From: Utricularia gibba
Lineage: Eukaryota > Streptophyta > Magnoliopsida > Lamiales > Lentibulariaceae
DNA length: 64,000 nucleotides
Reading direction: 5' to 3'
NCBI GenBank assembly: GCA_002189035.1
Contig: NEEC01000010.1
Span: 2,852,001 to 2,916,000 of the forward strand
This document shows positions 1 to 11,015 of the stretch, in pieces. The notes beneath the pieces were generated by a model. That model had not been told where the DNA came from and did no database searches. It saw nothing but the letters and a program-made list of their open reading frames with translations. Both the position numbers and the translations under genes were made by a program. Numbering within the stretch: position 1 is the first letter of the stretch; every line of letters starts with the position of its first letter.

Positions 1-2420
1 TCTTTGATGTATTCCCTAAGAACATGGTATTTGATTTTGATATGCTTCGTCTTCCCAAACATGACCGGATTTTGAGCTATACTTATGGCTGATTTGCTGT
101 CAATTTTCAGAATGAGTGGCTTGTTAATCTTGATCTGTAAATCTTCACATAATTTCAGGAGCCATTGAGCGTGATTTGCAGCACAAGCTCCAGCCATGTA
201 TTCTGCTTCGGCTGAGGATTGAGCTACTAAGGTCTGTTTTCTGCTGTTCCAAGCAAATGCAGCAGAGCCCAGAGTAAACAAATAACCAGTGGTGGATTTA
301 AGATCAGATTCGTCACCTGCGAAATCAGAGTCTACGAACCCTTGAAGAGATAGGTCAGTATGCCTTTTGAAGTATAAACCCATAGTTTTTGTAGCATTCA
401 GATATTTGAATATTTGTTTAGCTATTCTAAGGTGTAAAGCAAGAGGGTGATGCATAAACCTGGATAGAAACGTTACAGCGAATGTAATGTCCGGTCGAGT
501 TGAGGTGAGGTATAGTAGGGCACCAACAGTCTTCTGATATTCTCGTATGTTCACTGAATTTTCTTGAGGATCTTGTGGCCCTGAATCGGCAGAATTTAAT
601 TCTTTCAGATAGTTGTTTGCCTTGTTCTTCAGGTATGGAGTGAAAGGCGTAGTTGCTTCTTTTGCATTGTCCATCCCAAATTTTTTTAGTAAGTCTTCAG
701 TGTATTTTTGCTGGCTGAGAAATATAAAATTGGGATCTTGTATTATCTCTAGTCCAAGAATATATCTTGCTGGCCCTAGATCAGTCAATTCGAACCGTTG
801 TTTGAGCCTTGATTTTTGATCTGCTATCAATGTCTCGTTATTTCCTGTTAGTAAGATGTCATCAACGTATAAAGATATGATGACCTTTCCAGTTTGATTG
901 TTGAGGGTGTATAGAGTAGGGTCGTTCTTGCTTCTGATATAACCCATTTGACCAAAGTATGAATCTATGGTTGAATACCATTCCTTGGGCGCTTGTTTAA
1001 GCCCGTAGAGAGCCTTTTGGAGTTTTAACACCTTATTTGAGCCATCCTTTAGTGTAAAACCGGGAGGATTTTCAACATATATGTCTTCTTTCAAGTCTCC
1101 ATTCAGAAACGCATTCTTTATGTCTAAATGGTGCAGGATCCAACCTTGACTGGCGGCTAATGCGATAATCAATTTTATTGTATCCAGACGAGCTACCGGT
1201 GCGAAAGTCTCCCAGTAGTCTATACCTTCCTTTTGAAGATATCCTTTTGCAACCAGCCTAGACTTTAACTTATTTACTGAGCCGTCTGGATTTAGCTTTG
1301 TGCGATAAATCCATTTTAATCCCAACGGTTTAATATTGAGAGGTTTATCCACCGCTGTCCACACTTGATGCTCTGCTATGGCCTGTAACTCATTATCCAT
1401 TGAGGTTTTCCATGCAGGATCATTGAGAGCTTCGAAGGGAGAGGTAGGTTCACAAATCATAAGCGATCTGTCATAGACTTCAGTAAGAGGACAGTAACCT
1501 CTAGCAGGCTCTTCATCTATGAGATGATCGGCTGACTGCAGCATAAAGTGATGTGTATAGGAATTGTAGTTGTTTGCTGAATCTTCTGAGATATTTTCTG
1601 TGTTATCATGTCTTTCAGATATAATTTGCTCAGAGTTTTGGAAGTGAGATGTATTTTCCTCCTGTTCTTGTAATGAAGAGAATTGATATTCTGATTCTCT
1701 GCTTTCTCCATGTTGAGGCTGTTGCGACGAAGTAGGATATGGCATATGATCATTACTTTGCATGTCTTGATTCCTTTCTGAGTGATGTCTGAAATAATTG
1801 TTGTCCTCTGTTTCTGCACCAACAAGATTGGAATTATTCGTAATAGTGGTATTAGTTTCAGGAAGTTCATTGACAAGATTCTCTTCGTGCATTTCAGTAA
1901 GATTTTCAGATGCATTGATAGGAAATAGGAGTTGCATGTCTCTGGAATATTCAGCTTCGTTTTCAGGAGTAGAAGAGATATTATGCCAGTCATAGGTCAG
2001 ACTTTCTTCAACCACAACATCAGCACATCTTTGAACTTCTATACATTGTTTGGATGGAATAAATATTCTGTAAATTTGAGAGGAGTCCGAATATCCCATA
2101 AAGACCCCATTTGAGCATGATTCTCTAACTTTCTGCGTTTTTCTTTAGATATATGGACATAGCAGAGGGATCCGAAGATTTTCAGATTCTGTAGATCTGG
2201 GACTTTTCCATACCACAGTTCATGTGGAGTTTTTCCTTCAGGTATTCCTTTGGTGGGAAGTCGATTTAATAGGAATACCGCTGTGTTAACAGCTTCTCCC
2301 AAAAGCGCAATGGTAAGTTGTGTTCCAATAACAAGCAACGAGCCATATTCATAATCGTTTGATTTTTCCTTTCACAAACACCATTTTGTTGAGGGGTATA
2401 TGGAACGGTAAACCGATGAA
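1..2420 (-). pseudogene. copia integrase (rest), reverse transcriptase and RNase H
   Basis: This continues the polyprotein. The integrase core resumes in another frame (TPQQNGVCERKN), shifts again at a CCC run (2298-2300; FWGEA context, then VFLLNRLPTKG) and again at CCCC (2105-2108) before MGYSDSS. From about 2.1 kb to the window edge one frame stays open. It has the reverse transcriptase motifs ETFAPVARLDTIK, HLDIKNAFLNGDL, LYGLKQAPKEWY and the catalytic YVDD at 858-869, then RNase H motifs (GFVDSDFAGD, SSAEAEYMAG, KHIKIKYHVLRE). The polymerase copies element RNA into DNA. The frame is open at position 1, so the C terminus is missing from this window. Confidence 0.88.
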
Positions 2421-4268
2421 CTATACCACTTGCATTGCAGATGTCTCGGAGTTCGGATGATTTGTATTCCCGCCATTGTCTGAATGCAAAGTAAGTATTC
2501 TACAATTGCTTTGTAATTCTGCCATCATCTTGAACTGCTTGAAGTATTTAGTCACTTCAGACTTTTGCTTAAGAAAATATACCCACATATGCTTGGTGTA
2601 GTCATCAATAAATAGGACATAGAATTTCTTTCCACCAGGTGTCTCAACATGCATAGGTCCGCATACGTCAGAGACTACTAGCTGTAGTTTAGAGTCGGAT
2701 ACTTCAGTACGATTCTTGAATGGCTTCTTGTGCATTTTCCCAAATAGACAGGTGCTGCACGGGAAATTCCAGTCCTTTAATTGAGGTACGCCATGTATAA
2801 CTCCTTGGGTTTGCGCTGTTCTGAGTTGGCTTGCATGATAGTGACCTAATCTTTTGTGCCATAGGAAAGAGGTATTTACAGCTGCAAGACAGAAATTACT
2901 ATTAGTTGTCATGCAGTTAACTGGAAAGAGGCGATTTACCATGGGCACTTTTAGTACAATATTGTGAGCATAATCCTTCAACAAGCACATATTGTTCTCT
3001 ATATTCAACTCATATCCACATTCTGCTAGTTGTCCTGCACTCAGTAAGTTGTGAGAAGCCTTTGGTACATAGAATACATTAGTAATCTTGATGAGTTTTT
3101 GTTCAGTTTCCAGACAGATTGATCCAACACCTTCAACTGCAATGAGCGTTCCATCAGCAATGGTGAGAGTTTTTCCTGATATTGGGGTATATGTTGTGAA
3201 TATAGACTTGTTGTTGGTCAAGTGATTACTGCAGGCGCAATCAATGAACCAGATTGTGTTGTGTCGTAGATCAGTGAAATCAGAGAGAGTAGTCTTGCTG
3301 CACAAGATATAAACTGAAGACTTCACTTTCATATTTGAATCATCAGGAGATACATGAATTGATTTGTTTTTTGAATGTTCAGAAGATGCAGCAACAACAT
3401 AAGTAGAGGCATATGATTTCTTGGTGGGACACACACGCTCCACATGGCCTTTGGTTGAACAGATTGCGCAATGAGCCTCAGGATGCCAAAAACAGTTCGT
3501 TGGAATGTGGTTTTTCTGTGCGCAATATGGGCAAGGAGGATGTGGCCCCTTTTTCTCTTTCTTGACAGGTAGGAAACTTGGTGCAGAATATTGTTGTGTC
3601 CCATTTTCTCCTTTAGGACCTGCTATAGTAAGTGATGCTTTGAAGGCAGCTTCTAATAGATTTTCTTCATTGCGAGATTTACGTCTGCTGTCCACATTTT
3701 TGAAGTGTTGGAGCAGTTGCTGCAGACTCAGAGTTTCTAGAAATCCGGTTGCTTCCAAGGATTCAACGACAGCATCATAATCTGCCGGAGCACTATGAAT
3801 GATCCTGGCCTTAAGCTTGCGCTCTTCACGGGAGTCAACTTCTTCTCCAAGGCGCTTTAGTTTTTCCAGGTTTTTGAGAAGTTGTTCTGCATTGGTGGCT
3901 ACCTCGCCATCTCTAATTTTGAAGTTGTAAACTTCATTCCATAGTTTCTGTATCTCCCTGTGCTTGTCTTCCTTTGTTTCTTCAAAGGTTTTCTCGAGCA
4001 TAAGCCACGCCTCTCTTGGAGACCTTCGAGTTATACACCTGTAAGCATCTCCAACCACTGCTGTGGCTAGCACAGCTGCAGCCTGAATTTCTTTGTCTCT
4101 ATAAGCTTTTTCAGCTGCAGTTTTTTCTTCAGGTGTTCCTTCAAAAACTGGATCAGTGGCTATTATTTTCCAGAGCCCATGAAGTTGGAGATATATCTCC
4201 ATTTTTGGCGCCCAAATATCGTATTCCTTTCCGTCAAAAATGGGAGGTAATATGTTTGTTACAGACAT
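2421..4268 (-). pseudogene. copia gag-protease-integrase (N-terminal part of polyprotein)
   Basis: The probable start is the ATG at 4268 (MSVTNILPPIFDG), which begins the UBN2-type gag domain (FDGKEYDIWAPKME); an in-frame upstream ATG at 4367 is less likely. Two CX2CX4HX4C zinc knuckles follow (around CPYCAQKNHIPTNC and CAICSTKGHVERVC). The protease site reads FIDCACSNH where copia proteases normally have D-S/T-G. Next come the GAG-pre-integrase motif LWHKRLGHYHAS, the integrase zinc-binding CSTCLFGK, and the start of the catalytic core (VVSDVCGP, LHSDNGG). The frame closes at 2421 right after the second integrase Asp, because of a break at a CCC run at 2469-2471. Gag packages the RNA; protease and integrase act in particle maturation and insertion. 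Confidence 0.9.
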
Positions 4269-4408
4269 GATGACACTCTTTTGAGAACCTGCGATAGAAT
4301 ATAGAGTAAGGTAAGAAGCCTTTAGATGTAGTGTTTGAGTGGCAAACCGTGTTTGGAAGGATAGCAATGTTGAGCTGCTTGTTTCACGTCGGGTTCACCA
4401 TGATAGCA

Positions 4409-4830
4409 GTTTATATCGATGTGTGAGGGTTGTAGAACAGATATTTTTTAATGTTATGCAAGAGTACACATATTTATAGTTCTTTAGCAACGGTCGCCTA
4501 CTTCTAGGGATTAGCCGTTGCTCACTACGACTTCCAACAATATTGACTTCAGCACGTTGGGCCATATCATCATGTTGGGCCATTTTCTTGAAGTGGATGA
4601 GTAGCAAGATCTTTGTTGGTGGCCCATCTTCTGATCTTGCTGTCCAGTATAATCAGTCCGAGTTGCTGACAGACCTTCTTCTTCTTCCTCCCGTTATCTC
4701 TCAACACATTCGTATTTTCCTGTTCTGGGTCCTCCACATTTCTCACAGTTTGCTGCTGGTTTATCTCATATTCGTCCTCACTCGACATCACTCCTCCAAA
4801 ATATGCCGTTCTAGATTTTTCGAGAATGAT
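4409..4830 (-). repeat. probable 5' LTR and leader of the copia element
   Basis: Immediately upstream (minus strand) of gag, 4397-4408 reads TGCTATCATGGT, a degenerate match (8 of 12) to the usual copia primer-binding site complementary to initiator tRNA-Met. Beyond it, 4471-4479 gives a good TATA box (CTATAAATA) on the minus strand, as expected in the U3/R part of an LTR. With the partner LTR outside the window, neither LTR end can be fixed; the coordinates are approximate. The stretch also contains short open frames with no recognisable product. Confidence 0.5.
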
Positions 4831-6500
4831 ACTTCTTCACAGGGGTTCGAAATAAGATGATTCTCCTTCGTCATATGCTAAAAAATGGGAGCACTTCCCT
4901 TTATTTTCTAAAGTAACCAGTGCTCCAAACCTTCTCCACACAGAAATCACTCCTGAGAAACCGCAACCTCGGCCAACAAACAAACAAAGAAGGGTCAGGG
5001 TCGCTGTATAATCATGACAATGTGCTTCCATTTGAAGTTGTCTGTGTAACTCGTCATTGATGAAATATGGGAAGCAGCAGCAGCTGTGGAACTGTTGGGT
5101 AGAATGGAAAGAAGTCTTGTCGGATGCCAACAGAATTCATTGATGGGAAGTTGGTCAGAACCTTAAGGCTAACTCTCGAGCTCCTGTGCAACTTAGCGAG
5201 AGGCCCTAGTTTTCAAAAGGAGAAAAAAAAGAAGAGATTCTTTTATCGGGAAAAGCATAGAATGGGCATAGGGTTGGCCATTAAACATCAGAGGGAGCCA
5301 GGCATTTGTCATTGTTGGAAATTTAATGAGCCAGATGCAATGCAGGTGCGCGTCATTTAAGTTTGCACAGTAAATAATTTTTCTGGGCATCACTGCTGCC
5401 TGCCACAGCGCTCTGCTAATGGGGTAAGTAGGGGATTCAACGTTATTGCAAGTTTACATACAGTTGATGTTGCTGTTTCTAAACCAATAACGATGATCAA
5501 GAAGAAGTCTTGAACTTGAACCCCAACCCAGCCGCAGTTTGCAGAAGAAAGCAGATCACAGCGAGACCTTTCTGGAGGTGCCAATCATGAATCTCTGATG
5601 ATGAACTGATTAGAGTTTGAAGATTCAGTAGCAGTCCCATCCTCCCATTTCACTTCTACTCCTGGCCTGTGTTGCGTGTGAGGGAATGCAATATATTGGA
5701 ATTCTCATTCGCACACGCCAGAAAGAACCCCATGAAACCAGATGCGCAGGTCTCTAAACCCATTCAGCTGCTTCAAACACACTGTAGTTCCATTGACTCT
5801 TCCCTTAACACCTGACTTATTATTGATGCAAACCGTGTCGGATACGCTCACATCTCCCATTTCTATCTCACACTTCCTCCCTCTCATAGAAAATTGAATA
5901 TTGTTTAAACTTTCAAAAGGTGCAGACTTCACGTTCTGTTTTCTTCACGCTTTCAAAACTTTCATGCGGTGTTTGGTATGCGAATTTGAGTTTAACATGA
6001 TTTTAGTTTATTTGTATTTAAATAAACACATTTCATTGGTTTAAAAGATAATTTTTGTTCGTTTATTGGGTATAATTTATTTGAGTTATAGCTGAAGAGA
6101 GTAAAAAACTTGGTGTATTTCAATTAGATTAATTATTTATTTTTTAAAAGATAAATCGATATTCATTTTAATTCAAAAATCTGAAAATTGGAAGCATTGA
6201 CTGATTGGTCCCGAGCCCTACTCTTGTATTTCTCTATGTGATGGGGGTGATCGGTAATTTCACACGGGGGAAGGAAAATAGAAGGTATGTATTTTTTTTA
6301 AAGAGAAAAGTAAAAACCCAAAATAGAAAAAGTGCAGGGAGGGCCCACGGCGAGTGGTTGAGGATGAGAGCTACTAGTTTCTCGCCACCTGGCAGCATCT
6401 CAGGGACTGAAACCCAATCGCCCATGCCTTGGGCGTCGCTGGCCTCAAATAAATGGCGTATTTTTTTCTTTTTTGGTTAGAAATTTAATTCGACTCGTTG
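4831..6500. other. intergenic region upstream of LHY
   Basis: I see no supported gene here. A minus-strand open frame at 4837-5130 has no recognisable domain. 5940-6190 is AT-rich. The right end should contain the LHY promoter and transcription start. Confidence 0.6.
6341..6348. promoter_or_regulatory. TCP-binding-type site GGGCCCAC upstream of LHY
   Basis: The octamer fits GGNCCCAC, the class I TCP site. In Arabidopsis the CCA1 promoter carries such a site, bound by the clock regulator CHE. It lies about 0.9 kb upstream of the LHY start codon, before a leader that probably contains introns, so it plausibly sits near the transcription start. The role is inferred from motif and position only. 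Confidence 0.4.
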
Positions 6501-7274
6501 TTGTTTGTGGCTCAGGATTTTTCCGAATAAAAAGAAAAAATGAAAACCGCAAAGTTCTACGCTTTCGCTCTTCGTTCCACTTCTGCAGATTCGATTCGCG
6601 CCAGCCGCTAGTCTTCTCTAATGTCTCAGTTTCGCTTGTTCTAGTAGTTCTTGATGCGGAGGTTTCGATCTGCAGGTGATTGCAGTTTGTTTTTCAAGGA
6701 TTCGCTGAAATTCGAAGGCTGGGCATGGATGGCTTCAATGGTACTTTCTGTGAACTATTCATCGTTTTCCAAGCGATTCTAATGGCTGCAGCCTTGTTTC
6801 AGTATCTTCCTGATTCGTACTAATGCTTTCGGGTTGTATTTGGTATTTTGTTTTGATTCTCTGCCGTTTTCCGTTGGACGTGAAGGATAAAGCAGATTTC
6901 GGTGCATTTGGTGAGGATTCAGGAAGCTGATAGCTTCTTATTTTCTAATACTGTCATACTTCTACTCGGTTTTGGATGAAGATACGCGTTTCTCTGCTTC
7001 CACTTTTTAAGTTTTTTGGGGCCTAGATTGATGTAGAAATGGTATATGCTTTCTATTTAGTTTATTCAAACGGGTTATGAGTTTTGACGATTGGAAGAGG
7101 CGATGATTTTCTAAAATCTTCTTGTTACTAGATTTTCTCTTTTGCAGTACTTACTGATTTGCCAGGTCGCCTTCCATGAACACACTGCAAGAAGGAAGCT
7201 GGATTGGGTATTTTTTGCCAGTTAATGAGGCAAGCTGGTCCCAGGATATGACGCATGCCCTTGTCTCATTTTAG

Positions 7275-10200
7275 ATGAATCCTGATTTGTCAGTAGAAGA
7301 CCTTGCGATTAAGGTCCCAATTAAAGTGCTTGTTCTAGTTAGATTTTTCGCTCTTTTTTAACACGAAGCTTCATTCTCTGGTGGCAGGCAAGGAAGCCGT
7401 ACACAATAACAAAGCAGCGTGAGAGATGGACTGAAGAGGAGCATACAAAGTTTTTGGAGGCCCTCAAGCTTTATGGCCGTGCTTGGCAGCGCATAGAAGG
7501 TTTTCACTCTTCCATTTATTCTCATTGATTACAGATGCTGACCTTTTTTCGATGCTCATGCTGTATTTTGCATCGGGAACTGTGTGCCCTGGAATCCTTA
7601 TTTTGGCATGTGATAGAGCCACTTTTCATTCCAATTATACTTGGTAATGGTGCAGAACATATAGGAACAAAGACTGCGGTTCAAATCAGAAGTCACGCAC
7701 AGAAATTTTTCACGAAGGTTCACCAATCAGTTTCTTTTGTTGCCTTGTTAATGAAGTTCAGTCTTTTCCCCTTCTTCATCAGATTCTTTGCAAGGAAATA
7801 CAAAAGCAGTTCCATAATAGGGTTGTAGCTGTAAAACAAGTGACTTCAGCTTTTTTTTTTCTGTTTCCCTTTAAGCCACACTAGTTTTGGTGAACTTGAG
7901 ACGGATTTTTTTCTCGTCCTCGTGAGGGTTGACCGTTTCCTCATTAGCGCATTCACTTGCCCATTCACGTGTAAAATTTAATATGAGAAGGTTGGCTTGC
8001 AGAGAATTGTTGATAACTCATGGGTCGGTATCACTGAAAGAGATAACGTGATGCCTGGAACAACTTTCACTGCTTTAGATTACTGCATCCTATCTCTTTT
8101 CAAATCCTGTCTTGCTTTGCGCTGAAGTCTACTCATATTAATCATGTTATATAGAATCTTCTTGATACTGGATCCCTTACACATTTAGAATCTTTTGCTG
8201 TCATCTGAGATTGCATGCTGCTTTATTTATCGTTTCCAATGTCTTGAGTTTTGAAATTCAAACCTCGATCAGTGCATGCATGTGTCTACAGTATCATCGT
8301 CTGGAACCTTGAATGTGTACCATGAAAGGAGCACCTGTTCTTATTTCCCTCTAGGTTGTCTGCATGTATATTATCTAATTTCCTTCTGGTTGTATGCTTA
8401 TCATTCAGTTGGAAAAGGAGGCCACTGTTAATGGAGTAGGGAATGTTCGTGATATTGAGATACCCCCACCACGTCCTAAAAGGAAACCTAATAATCCTTA
8501 TCCCCGAAAAACTTGCATAGCTCCTGCGTTGCAGCTGGGATTGAAGGATGGAAATGCATCAGATGCCACTTCCACTTTGCTGCAGGAAAATATGGCGACC
8601 TTTGAAAACGATCCTGAGGTATGTCGACACTTCTGGTACATCAATTTTGGTGAGTCATTTCTTGTTTCTGTTTTTTTTTTCATTGAATGTGTTTGTGGAT
8701 GGTATTTTATCTGCCATTTCTCTAGTGCTGTTTCTTTGTCCAGTATTTCCCTCACGATGCATTGTTCTTTACCAGAAATTCAATGGCCATGGAAATAATC
8801 GGAGCAACAAAGAGTGCTCTGAAAAGTATACTTGCTTTGATGGTCCTTGTGCATCCCCAGCATCAGCAGATAACGGTTCTTTTGCATCTGAGGCTCCTCT
8901 GACATCTTGTACTTTTAGGCAGTTTAACCTAGTCATGGATGACTCAAGTAATCAGGATGAAAGTGCAGCAGCATCACTAGTCACTGCCGATCCTGTGGGA
9001 AATGATGCAGAACTTTCTGATGAAAAACAGCTGTTCCATGAAAATGCTTTGAAAAGTTCATCTAGTATGGATGCTGTCAATGGTGAGCTGCAGCAGCCCG
9101 GAAGTTGTTGTCAGACGTCAATCACTGATGAGAAATCTTCTCAGGACTACCCTCGCCATGTTCCTGTTCACATTCTTGCTGGGAGCTTAGGAACAAGTGC
9201 ACAACATTTTCCTACAGATATGCCATTTATGCAATCGATGCTCAATCAAGGCGCTGGACTTCATGGTGGTCAAAATTTTTCTATGAATCCAGTTGCATCT
9301 GCTACTGAATCTCATAGTAATGCACCAAGACCATCCATATATCCATTTTTCAATTGTCATCACTTCTTCACTCCAATGCAGAACTCGATGACTACCAGGC
9401 GTTTTTGCAAATGCAGTCCTCATTTTCGAGTCTCATAATGTCTTCTTTGTCTCAAAATGCAACAGTGTATGCTGCAGCTAGCTTTGCGTCAACTTTATGG
9501 CCATGGTTCAACACGGGAGCTCCAGTTGATCCGGCCATAAATTTATCTGGGTTTTCTCAGTCGCCGCCAATGAGTTCAACTTCGAATATAGAAGCAATTG
9601 CTGCAGCTACAGTCGCAGCTGCAACTGCTTGGTGGACAGCCAATGGCCTTCTTCCTGTATGCCAGGATCCAGGATTCATGTGTTCTCCTGGATCAGCTTC
9701 TGCAGCCGAAATTGTTTGTTGCCAAAGTGGAAACATAGATGGAGAAACTAAAGACAATAGGCATGAGCCTGCCATAGAAAATCATCAACCGGATATGGAG
9801 TTCACAGAGGATCAGAATTCAAATGCACGAACCTCTTCATCATCAGACAGTGAGGCAAGTGAGGCTGGAAAGGCAAATGGCGGATTGAGCGCCACTGCAT
9901 CTCCAGAGGTTGAGAATGGAGTCGTGCTGCATGACTCAAACGCGTCAAAGAACAAGAAACAGCTAGACCGCTCCTCATGTGGATCAAACACGACGTCAGG
10001 CAGTGATGCTGAACCTGATACTACAGATAAGCTTGCCAAGGGGAAGGAGGAAAATCCCATCACAAAAAACGAAGATGCTAAAGCACCTGATGCAGCTCCT
10101 CAGATTGCTGATCTCTTTAGTCGTCGCTCTAGAAGCAGCAGTAGTGTAGCTGAATCATGGAAAGAAGTATCAGAGGAGGTACTCGCACTTGCTCCTTCAG

Positions 10201-10653
10201 CTTCCATCTTTTCTTTATCGTAGACTCTACTGTTTTTTTTTTCTTTTTTGTTTTTGTTTTCGTTAATATAAGATGGTTGCAGGGACGACTAGCATTTCAG
10301 GCTCTGTTCTCCAGAGAAGTGCTGCCTCAAAGTTTTTCTACTTCTCATGAATTAAAGAATAAAGCCAGGAAACAGTCTAGTCAGCCTGAAGAAGGGGGAG
10401 AATTATTGTTAAAACATGGGGAAAAGCTAGAGATGGGAAAGAGTTCTCTCATCAACGGAAACAAGGAGAGGGACTCTTCTGTCAGGGACTAGGCCAAGAT
10501 AAACTGAAGACATGCCGAACCGGATTCAAGCCATACAAAAGATGCTCAATGGAGGCTAAAGAAACTAGAATCTCCTCAAACCATCAAGAGGAAGAGAAAG
10601 ATCCCAAGAGGCTACGCCTCCAAACCCAGGTGAACGATGGCTCCATCCTTTGA
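7275..10653 (+). CDS. LHY: LHY/CCA1-type single-MYB circadian clock transcription factor (two frame breaks)
   Basis: Morning-phased repressor of evening clock genes, binding the evening element through one MYB repeat of SHAQKFF type. Six coding exons: 7275-7313, 7388-7499, 7656-7717, 8409-8618, 8776-10178, 10283-10653. The start ([13 protein letters not shown]) leads into [19 protein letters not shown], with RAWQRIEEHIG and [13 protein letters not shown] across exons 2-3, then [17 protein letters not shown] in exon 4. Exon 5 has the conserved middle block [23 protein letters not shown], and [33 protein letters not shown] spans the last intron, and [16 protein letters not shown] ends it. Two single-base frame breaks interrupt it, near 9387 and in the G5 run 10394-10398. 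Exons 5 and 6 are each one base short of a multiple of three, supporting two missing bases; the expected product is about 732 residues. The leader probably contains introns. Confidence 0.93.
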
Positions 10654-11015
10654 TCAGTGCATGCCATTTTCCATTTCCATATATCTGATTTTGAATCGCA
10701 CTCAACTTCAGCCATTTGTATTTAAATAACCAGCTAAGTTTATGTCCCCCAACTTTTGAAGAACTTCCATTCTGGGTAAATGGTCGTCACATTGTGTTGT
10801 TATAGAATTCAATTCTTGCTTGTTTCAGTTCTCTGGTTTTGTGAACATCTCCTAACGTTCTTCCTGTTACTTCCTTTGAAATATGAAAGTGGTTATTGTC
10901 TGTGAGTTCATTCTTGTTCATGAACCTGTTCTCTGTTGAGGTGAAGTACGCTTGAATAAGCGAGAAGTGTTCTTTGAAGCAGGGTTTAGTATATAATACA
11001 GACACAAGTCTCCCA

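Larger units (their letters stand above)
1..4830 (-). mobile_element. Ty1/copia LTR retrotransposon, incomplete at left edge
   Basis: Reading the minus strand from about 4.8 kb to 1, the order is LTR-like region, primer-binding-like site, gag, protease, integrase, reverse transcriptase, RNase H. Integrase before reverse transcriptase is the Ty1/copia order. The RNase H part runs off the left edge, so the 3' LTR lies outside and the element borders and target-site duplication cannot be confirmed. The coding region is broken by three single-base frame breaks in the integrase part (2469-2471, 2298-2300, 2105-2108), while the reverse transcriptase/RNase H part is open for more than 2 kb. That suggests a young insertion, or one whose breaks are sequence errors. 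The outer right border near 4830 is a guess. Confidence 0.93.

Noticed and set aside
1798-2114. Plus-strand frames inside the copia element
   Set aside because: Shadows of the minus-strand polyprotein.
4570-4791. Acidic open frame within the LTR-like region
   Set aside because: It begins at GTG or ATG in the presumed U3 region, has no similarity I recognise, and LTRs rarely code.
4841-4852. GGTTCGAA resembling a tRNA T-loop
   Set aside because: No flanking stem or other tRNA arms can be formed.
4837-5130. 97-codon minus-strand frame with cysteine-rich start
   Set aside because: No recognisable domain, no splice context, lies beside the copia LTR; likely chance.
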